A stretch of DNA of 20,500 bases. It comes from Methylotenera_A sp040387515 (GTDB lineage Bacteria; Pseudomonadota; Gammaproteobacteria; Burkholderiales; Methylophilaceae). Made by a program: the position numbers and the translations under genes. The first letter of the stretch is position 1, and each line of letters opens with the position of its first letter. Positions 16,365 through 20,500 of this stretch are shown one piece after another. The stretch covers positions 1 through 20,500 of the forward strand of contig JAZKDP010000028.1 of the NCBI GenBank assembly GCA_040387515.1, read 5' to 3'. Below the pieces are notes generated by a model. The model ran no database searches and was not told the origin of the DNA. It saw only the letters and a list, made by a program, of their open reading frames with translations.

Positions 16365-17433
16365 ATCGTTACACAACAGCAAGTTAAGCAGACTCATCAC
16401 CGCTAACATGCTGTTGTTAGCACTCACTCTCTATTCTTCGGCATATGCGCAGGCAATTGACGATTTACCCACTAGCGAACGCAATATTGAACCCAGCGAT
16501 GATTTACTGCATCAACTTAAAGAATCCATCGTTAAAATAGGCAGCACGCTTAAAAACGGTGGGCATGGCTACGGTACTGGTGTTGCTATAAGTAAAAATC
16601 ATGTCGTCACCAATTGTCATGTGTTGCAAAACTCTAATGGCATGAGCATCACTAAATGGGGCGAACCGTTTGCACCGGCCGCCATGATTGCTGATTGGCA
16701 ACACGACATTTGCATATTACGTTTTGAGTGGGTAAACCTTAAGCCTGTGGCTTTGGGCGATTCTGAGAATTTGCAATATGGGCAATCCATTATTTCCATC
16801 TCCATGCCCGGCGACTCACCCGCGCCGTATGTGGCATTGGGTAAGATTAAAGCGCTGTATCCGTTAGATGGCGCCAACGTGATGCGAGCAACTGCCGCAT
16901 TTGCAATTGGTGCCAGCGGCAGTCCTGTATTTGATTATGACGGCAAGTTAATTGCCATCAGCACGCTAAAAAGCCCTGGGCAAAATGCGTATTTCTACAA
17001 CATGCCAGTTAAATGGGTAAAAGAACTGTTATTAAAGCCTGAAATCGCGTTATACCAACCAGACGGAACACCTTTTTGGGATGCACCAGATGAATTAAGG
17101 CCATTTTTTATGCGCGTAGTTTTGCCGTATCAAAATGGACATTGGACAGAACTAAAAACCGTAGCGTCCGCGTGGCTGGCAAAAGAACCCAATAACGTAG
17201 AGACTTTGTATTATTTGGCTACGGCAGAAGATAATTTAGGTAACGCCAATAAGGCGAACCAATATTATCAGCAAGTATTAAAGTTGCACCCAAACCATCC
17301 AGCGACGCTGATTGCATTGGGTTTAATGGCAAATCGCAATGGCAATGCCACAGAAGTTGAAAAAATCCACGTCGCACTTAAGGCAATCGATTTAGACTTG
17401 GATACTGAATTTACCGAAGCGTTAAAAAAGTAA
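16348..17433 (+). CDS. Exported trypsin-like serine protease with TPR tail (second of a tandem pair)
   Basis: A paralog of the upstream gene: 361 residues from ATG 16348, overlapping it by 17 bases in another frame. I chose this ATG rather than the earlier in-frame TTG at 16327 because it gives a normal signal peptide (KK near the start, hydrophobic MLLLALTLYSSAYA, cleavage after AQA or AYA). The triad is H91 (TNCHVL), D120 (WQHDICILRF) and S190 (IGASGSPVFD). The spacing H-29-D-70-S is identical to the first copy. Shared blocks include GDSENL, GKIKALYPLD, AISTxKSPG and PVKWVKxLL. The TPR tail is also kept (NVETLYYLATAEDNLGNAN). Both copies look intact, which suggests duplication with retained, perhaps divergent, roles. 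Confidence 0.85.
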   Translation: MFKKNKSLHNSKLSRLITANMLLLALTLYSSAYAQAIDDLPTSERNIEPSDDLLHQLKESIVKIGSTLKNGGHGYGTGVAISKNHVVTNCHVLQNSNGMSITKWGEPFAPAAMIADWQHDICILRFEWVNLKPVALGDSENLQYGQSIISISMPGDSPAPYVALGKIKALYPLDGANVMRATAAFAIGASGSPVFDYDGKLIAISTLKSPGQNAYFYNMPVKWVKELLLKPEIALYQPDGTPFWDAPDELRPFFMRVVLPYQNGHWTELKTVASAWLAKEPNNVETLYYLATAEDNLGNANKANQYYQQVLKLHPNHPATLIALGLMANRNGNATEVEKIHVALKAIDLDLDTEFTEALKK

Positions 17434-17460
17434 CGCTTACCGAAACCAACAAAGCAGCTA

Positions 17461-17823
17461 TCAGGCATGCACTAATTGCTTGAACCCACCATAAGCCATG
17501 CGTTTACAATCAAAAATTGGATTTGACATGTCCATCATTTCTTTCATGCGCGGGTCGGCAAATATTTTTGCATTGGCTGCATCCCTTGCCTCTTTAGACT
17601 CAAACACTACCCATGAAAACACAACAGTTTCATCTGGCGTTGTATTGGCGAGCTGAGTAAATGGCATTGTGCCTTCCGCTTCCATCTCGTCACCCACGCA
17701 CTCCCAATAGTCTAGCGCGCCATGCTCTTTCCAAATTTTTGCTGCTTTTTCGGCCATTAAACGATAGTCATCAATACGTGCTGTGGGTACGGGAATAACA
17801 AATCCATCAACATAACGAGTCAT
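17461..17823 (-). CDS. DUF1428 family protein (YbaA-like)
   Basis: A 120-residue protein starting MTRYVDGFVIPVP, the hallmark opening of DUF1428, with KIWKEHGALDYWECVGDEM, FSWVVFESKEARDAANAK and MAYGGFKQLV following. Family members adopt a dimeric alpha/beta-barrel (ferredoxin-like) fold; the function is unknown. ATG 17823 is chosen over an ATG six codons upstream (17841) because AAGGAG (complement of 17830-17835) sits at the right distance for 17823 and would fall inside the longer reading. It converges with the protease pair, only 27 bases between stop codons, with no obvious terminator between them. Confidence 0.88.
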   Translation of the reverse strand: MTRYVDGFVIPVPTARIDDYRLMAEKAAKIWKEHGALDYWECVGDEMEAEGTMPFTQLANTTPDETVVFSWVVFESKEARDAANAKIFADPRMKEMMDMSNPIFDCKRMAYGGFKQLVHA

Positions 17824-17920
17824 CTCTTGCTCCTTTTGCATAAAAATTGATTTTGAAAAACCACTTAAATACTGCTGAAGAATGAATTAAGTTACGCGTT
17901 TTTTACTGTTAAAACAAGTG

Positions 17921-18871
17921 TTAAGTATGATGTGCAGCGCGAGTCAAACGATCTAAAATAGCCAGCCATTCTGGCGCTTTAGGCGGCAATTGCACTAATA
18001 ATTGCGCCACATTTAGCGTGTCTAAATGATGCAGAACGCCATATAGTTGTTCTGCAACGATTGCTGGATTTTTGGGTAGTCGCACTACTTCTGCAGTTAA
18101 CAACCTATTTGGTGCAATATCGTCAATTAATAAAATCGCGCACATCTGTTGACTGTTTTGCTGATACTGAATTAATGCTTCAACGCTATCAAAAAGTTTA
18201 ATCGGCGTTTTGGGGGAATAATGCAATAAATGCTGGCCGGGCGCTTTTGGCAGACTTTCTAAGCGGTTCAATGCTGGCTTGCCCGCAATCGCAGCAATTT
18301 CAGGTTCAGTAATCATACCGTGACGTAACAATTGCCAATCATCGTTTATCACGCTGACAATCGTCGACTCAATACCCACTTGGCACGCGCCGCCATTCAA
18401 CACAGGAATACACTCACCCAAGCCAGTTTCTACGTGTGCTGCGGTTGTTGGGCTTAATTGTGTATATTTATTTGCAGAAGGCGCCGCCAAACCTAAACTG
18501 CTTTGCTTAAGCAATTGCAAGGCAAGCGGATGACTGGGTACACGTAATGCAACTGTTGGCTCGCCGGCTCTTACAATGCTAGAAACACTGTCTTTTGCGG
18601 GCAAAACCAAGGTAAAAGGACCAGGCCAAAATGCGCTTGCCAGTTTTTGTGCTAAAGGTGGAAATTCTGCTGCCCAATCATTCACTTGGTTGATATGTCC
18701 AATATGCACAATCAAAGGATTATCAGCAGGGCGTTGTTTAATTGCATAAATTTTACGCAAAGCAGATTCGTTTGTTGCGTCCGCAGCCAAGCCGTAAACC
18801 GTCTCGGTTGGAATCGCGACAACTTCGCCATTTAATAATTTGGCGACCGCTTCATCTAAACTAATGCGCAT
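17921..18871 (-). CDS. L-threonylcarbamoyladenylate synthase, Sua5 type
   Basis: A 316-residue cytoplasmic enzyme that makes threonylcarbamoyl-AMP from threonine, bicarbonate and ATP, the first step of t6A37 modification of tRNAs reading ANN codons. The YrdC domain (residues ~1-190) shows PTETVYGLAADA, the KxR-type block IKQRPADNPLIVHI, FWPGPFTLVLPA, VALRVPSHPLALQLL, and SAN with the GGACQVGIESTIV block. The remaining ~110 residues are the Sua5-type C-terminal domain, joined by a linker with PGQHLLHYSPKTPI. The domain layout is that of Sua5 (TsaC2) rather than the short TsaC. It is transcribed alone, divergent from the cupin gene. Confidence 0.93.
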   Translation of the reverse strand: MRISLDEAVAKLLNGEVVAIPTETVYGLAADATNESALRKIYAIKQRPADNPLIVHIGHINQVNDWAAEFPPLAQKLASAFWPGPFTLVLPAKDSVSSIVRAGEPTVALRVPSHPLALQLLKQSSLGLAAPSANKYTQLSPTTAAHVETGLGECIPVLNGGACQVGIESTIVSVINDDWQLLRHGMITEPEIAAIAGKPALNRLESLPKAPGQHLLHYSPKTPIKLFDSVEALIQYQQNSQQMCAILLIDDIAPNRLLTAEVVRLPKNPAIVAEQLYGVLHHLDTLNVAQLLVQLPPKAPEWLAILDRLTRAAHHT

Positions 18872-18980
18872 AGCAATCTACTGTGATTAAACAATTGTAA
18901 TTTCACAACTTTTGATTAAAGTCGCCATTTTACTATCTAAACTTACTTAAGCCATGGCTTTTAAACTAGGCTTAACTTGC

Positions 18981-19019
18981 GTAACAATTAAGACGTGATG
19001 AGATAGAATAACCCTATCT
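18981..19019 (+). promoter_or_regulatory. Candidate promoter of the cupin gene with overlapping inverted repeat
   Basis: GTAACA (18981-18986) and TAGAAT (19004-19009, five of six -10 bases) are 17 bases apart, and the start codon lies at 19041. The perfect 6-bp repeat AGATAG (19001-19006)/CTATCT (19014-19019) overlaps the -10 box, a position where a repressor could block transcription. Both elements are short, so chance is possible. Confidence 0.3.
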
Positions 19020-19040
19020 TAAATACATAAAGAAATTAAC

Positions 19041-19367
19041 ATGAGTCAAATCAAAGTAGAGAAAAATCCAAGCCAGGCGCATTTAGATACCTTAGGTGTC
19101 AGCAAATGGCCAACATGGCAAAAAGAAGTTTCTGTATTTCCTTGGGTATTTCCAGAGCAAGAAATCGCTTATATTTTAGAAGGCGAATGCGTGATTACGC
19201 CAACTGGCGGCACCCCAGTGACTTTCGGCAAAGGTGATTTAGTGACTTTTCCTGCTGGCATGACCGCCAGTTGGGAAGTAAAAAAACCGCTACACAAACA
19301 TTACAAATTAGACGGCAATGCGCTGACGCAAGCATGGGTGCGTATTAAAGCAAAGATTGGCCTATAA
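19041..19367 (+). CDS. Small cupin-domain protein (Cupin_3 / DUF861 type)
   Basis: A 108-residue cytoplasmic protein made of one cupin barrel. Visible blocks are WPTWQKEVSVFPWVFPEQEIAYIL followed directly by EGECVITPTGG (two parts of one stretch), then GKGDLVTFPAGMTASWEV. The family is typified by EutQ-like and ureidoglycolate-linked cupins, but stand-alone copies like this have no settled function. The usual second-motif histidine is absent, as often in this subfamily; E residues in the first motif may still bind metal. It is monocistronic, divergent from the Sua5 gene; the ribosome site (AAAGAAA) is weak. Confidence 0.85.
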   Translation: MSQIKVEKNPSQAHLDTLGVSKWPTWQKEVSVFPWVFPEQEIAYILEGECVITPTGGTPVTFGKGDLVTFPAGMTASWEVKKPLHKHYKLDGNALTQAWVRIKAKIGL

Positions 19368-19457
19368 GCCCGCGCGTCTTTTGTGCTTTTTTGAACACTT
19401 TTATCCAAAAAGTAGCACTTAAAATGCATTAAATCACTTAGTAGCCGACCTTTAAAA

Positions 19458-19531
19458 TATGCCAACTGCCTTGCAAGGCTTAATTTTAAAAGCACTTAGC
19501 TAGTATTCATTTATAAAATCCAGTTGGCATA
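19458..19531. repeat. Perfect 11-bp inverted repeat enclosing 52 bases, with nested palindrome
   Basis: TATGCCAACTG (19458-19468) and CAGTTGGCATA (19521-19531) are exact reverse complements. Just inside and overlapping the left arm lies GCCTTGCAAGGC (19468-19479), a 12-base palindrome. The element is non-coding and sits between the cupin gene and the 63-codon gene. It could be a small structured RNA, the folded leader of the downstream gene, or a short palindromic repeat of the genome. Confidence 0.45.
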
Positions 19532-19597
19532 ACTCCTGCTTATCACTAACTGCAAACCAAAAATGGTAAGCACACGTGATATAAAAGGAGTATTAAA

Positions 19598-19789
19598 ATG
19601 GGACGGCAAAAACGTAAGGAAATTGAACTTTCCACCAATATGCAAAATTTAGCGCTACGCTCTGATGATTTTGCAGGCGATGAAATTGATGAGTTTAGTG
19701 AAACGGGTATTGAAGCGAGTTTAAAAGTGATAGGCCACGAAATGGATGAAGGTTTTGGCGGGTATGATGACTATGCGCTGGGTATTTAG
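19598..19789 (+). CDS. Small unrecognised acidic protein, 63 residues
   Basis: I do not recognise this gene. It has a strong ribosome site, AAAGGAG, 8 bases before ATG 19598. The product begins MGRQKRKEIELS (basic), then is rich in D and E (SDDFAGDEIDEFSETG, and EMDEGFGGYDDYALGI at the end). It has no Cys, no signal peptide and no membrane segment. The charge pattern, basic head and acidic body, suggests a small soluble protein that binds another protein or nucleic acid, but that is a guess. It is transcribed alone, with an inverted-repeat leader upstream and a strong hairpin between it and alkB. Confidence 0.65.
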   Translation: MGRQKRKEIELSTNMQNLALRSDDFAGDEIDEFSETGIEASLKVIGHEMDEGFGGYDDYALGI

Positions 19790-19812
19790 CGTGTTGGTGC
19801 TTACTGCGATGC

Positions 19813-19846
19813 GTAATTAACGCGCAATCTAAAGCGCGTTAATTAC
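19813..19846. terminator. 13-bp perfect hairpin between the 63-codon gene and alkB
   Basis: GTAATTAACGCGC (19813-19825) and GCGCGTTAATTAC (19834-19846) pair perfectly around an 8-base loop. The right arm overlaps the alkB stop codon (19839-19841, read on the - strand). There is no proper T-run on either side, so it may act as an RNA end-protecting stem or a weak shared terminator for the two convergent genes. Confidence 0.5.
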
Positions 19847-20500
19847 TACGCCAATATTGATTTTTTTCAGCATGTTCTCCCGCTTTTCGAAACGTTAAGT
19901 TAACTCTGTAACGTTCCATGTAGTCGCTTTGCACCGATTTTAAGCTAGTTTTCACTGGCAAAATACCGTGAAATCGCAACCTTGATTCACCACCCCAAAC
20001 CACCACATCGCCATGTTCTAACAATAGTTTAATTGTTTTATCAGCTCGTTCAAATCCACCAAACTGAAACGTCGCGGGCAAACCTAATGAAACCGATACG
20101 ATTGGTTGATTAAAATCCAACTCATTTTTATCTTGATGCAAGCTCATACGTGCACCGATTTCATATTGGTTAATTAAACATGCATCAGGCACAAAATCAT
20201 CAAAACCTGCGTCACCTGCGGCTTGTTGCGCTAACTGTTTAAATGAAACGGGCATTTTCGGCCATGGCTGATTACTCAGTGGATCATGTTTTGTATAGCG
20301 ATAGCCTTTTCTATCGGTTACCCAACCCAAATCACCACAATTACTCATGGCGACAGACATCGTAAAACCACCAGGAGTGAGCATATGACGAAATGGCGCA
20401 GCTTCAATTACTTGGGCTAGATCAGCTAATATTTGCGCTTGATTACTTAATGCGAAACTTTTTAACACATAAGCATCTTTTACAATTTCTTGCGTAGCTG
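19839..20500 (-). CDS. alkB: AlkB, 2-oxoglutarate/Fe(II) DNA repair dioxygenase (5' end outside window)
   Basis: Removes methyl groups from 1-methyladenine and 3-methylcytosine in DNA by oxidation, releasing formaldehyde. Clear AlkB blocks: TPGGFTMSVAMSNCGDLGW, PDACLINQYEIGARMSLHQD with the Fe ligands of HxD, IVSVSLGLPATFQFGGF, EHGDVVVWGGESRLRFHGI with the third Fe ligand His, and RYRVNLTF with the 2-oxoglutarate-binding arginines. A GTG at 20468 would give 209 residues, but the frame stays open to the window edge, and the residues before it (QEIVKDAYVLKSFAL) still align with the E. coli start region (GAVILRRFAF). The true start is therefore probably to the right of the window. Repair of methyl damage makes sense in any bacterium and proves nothing about methylotrophy. 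Confidence 0.93.
   Translation of the reverse strand, partial: ATQEIVKDAYVLKSFALSNQAQILADLAQVIEAAPFRHMLTPGGFTMSVAMSNCGDLGWVTDRKGYRYTKHDPLSNQPWPKMPVSFKQLAQQAAGDAGFDDFVPDACLINQYEIGARMSLHQDKNELDFNQPIVSVSLGLPATFQFGGFERADKTIKLLLEHGDVVVWGGESRLRFHGILPVKTSLKSVQSDYMERYRVNLTFRKAGEHAEKNQYWRSN

Noticed and set aside
17824..17841. ATG 17841 as the start of the DUF1428 gene
   Set aside because: The good AAGGAG site would then be inside the coding sequence, and family members start at MTRYVDG.
20466..20468. GTG 20468 as the true start of alkB
   Set aside because: The frame is open to the window edge and the preceding residues still align with AlkB, so this is an internal codon.

Overview
The window looks like a piece of chromosome from a moderately AT-rich betaproteobacterial methylotroph of the Methylophilaceae (Methylotenera or Methylophilus type). 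This rests on a stand-alone pqqA gene (peptide precursor of PQQ, the methanol dehydrogenase cofactor), a 6-phosphogluconate dehydrogenase gene (an enzyme of the oxidative ribulose monophosphate cycle), and the general Gram-negative gene content. The genus is an inference. I see no insertion sequence, phage gene, CRISPR array, rRNA or tRNA.

Left part (1-8213). The last codons of an ammonium transporter (amtB) are followed by two abutting hairpins. Then comes an envelope-lipid block on the + strand: aas (2-acyl-glycerophosphoethanolamine acyltransferase / acyl-ACP synthetase), an lplT-like lysophospholipid flippase, an LtaS/sulfatase-type membrane phosphoglycerol transferase, and, overlapping it by 4 bases, a 750-residue protein. 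That last protein joins a glycosidase-like barrel to a WaaP/Kdo-kinase-like domain. It is the least ordinary protein here and the best candidate for an undescribed function.

Middle (8214-12692). An isolated pqqA has its own ribosome binding site and terminator. It is followed by a YgiD-type extradiol dioxygenase on the + strand. Facing it on the - strand is a thiS-thiG-apaG-mltA run: two thiazole-synthesis genes, ApaG and a lipoprotein lytic transglycosylase. Divergent from thiS is an unrecognised 57-codon gene whose leader carries a perfect 9-bp inverted repeat.

Right part (12693-20500). gnd and a dienelactone hydrolase lie on the - strand. A tandem pair of exported trypsin-like/TPR proteins lies on the + strand. 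A DUF1428 protein and a Sua5-type threonylcarbamoyl-AMP synthase follow on the - strand, then a small cupin and an unrecognised 63-residue acidic protein on the + strand. The end of alkB is on the - strand; its start lies beyond the right edge.

Most of the window is ordinary core genome. The points deserving a second look are the LtaS-like/barrel-kinase pair, the orphan pqqA, the overlapping protease duplication, the two small unknown genes, and several perfect inverted repeats in the intergenic DNA. No gap between genes exceeds 300 bases.
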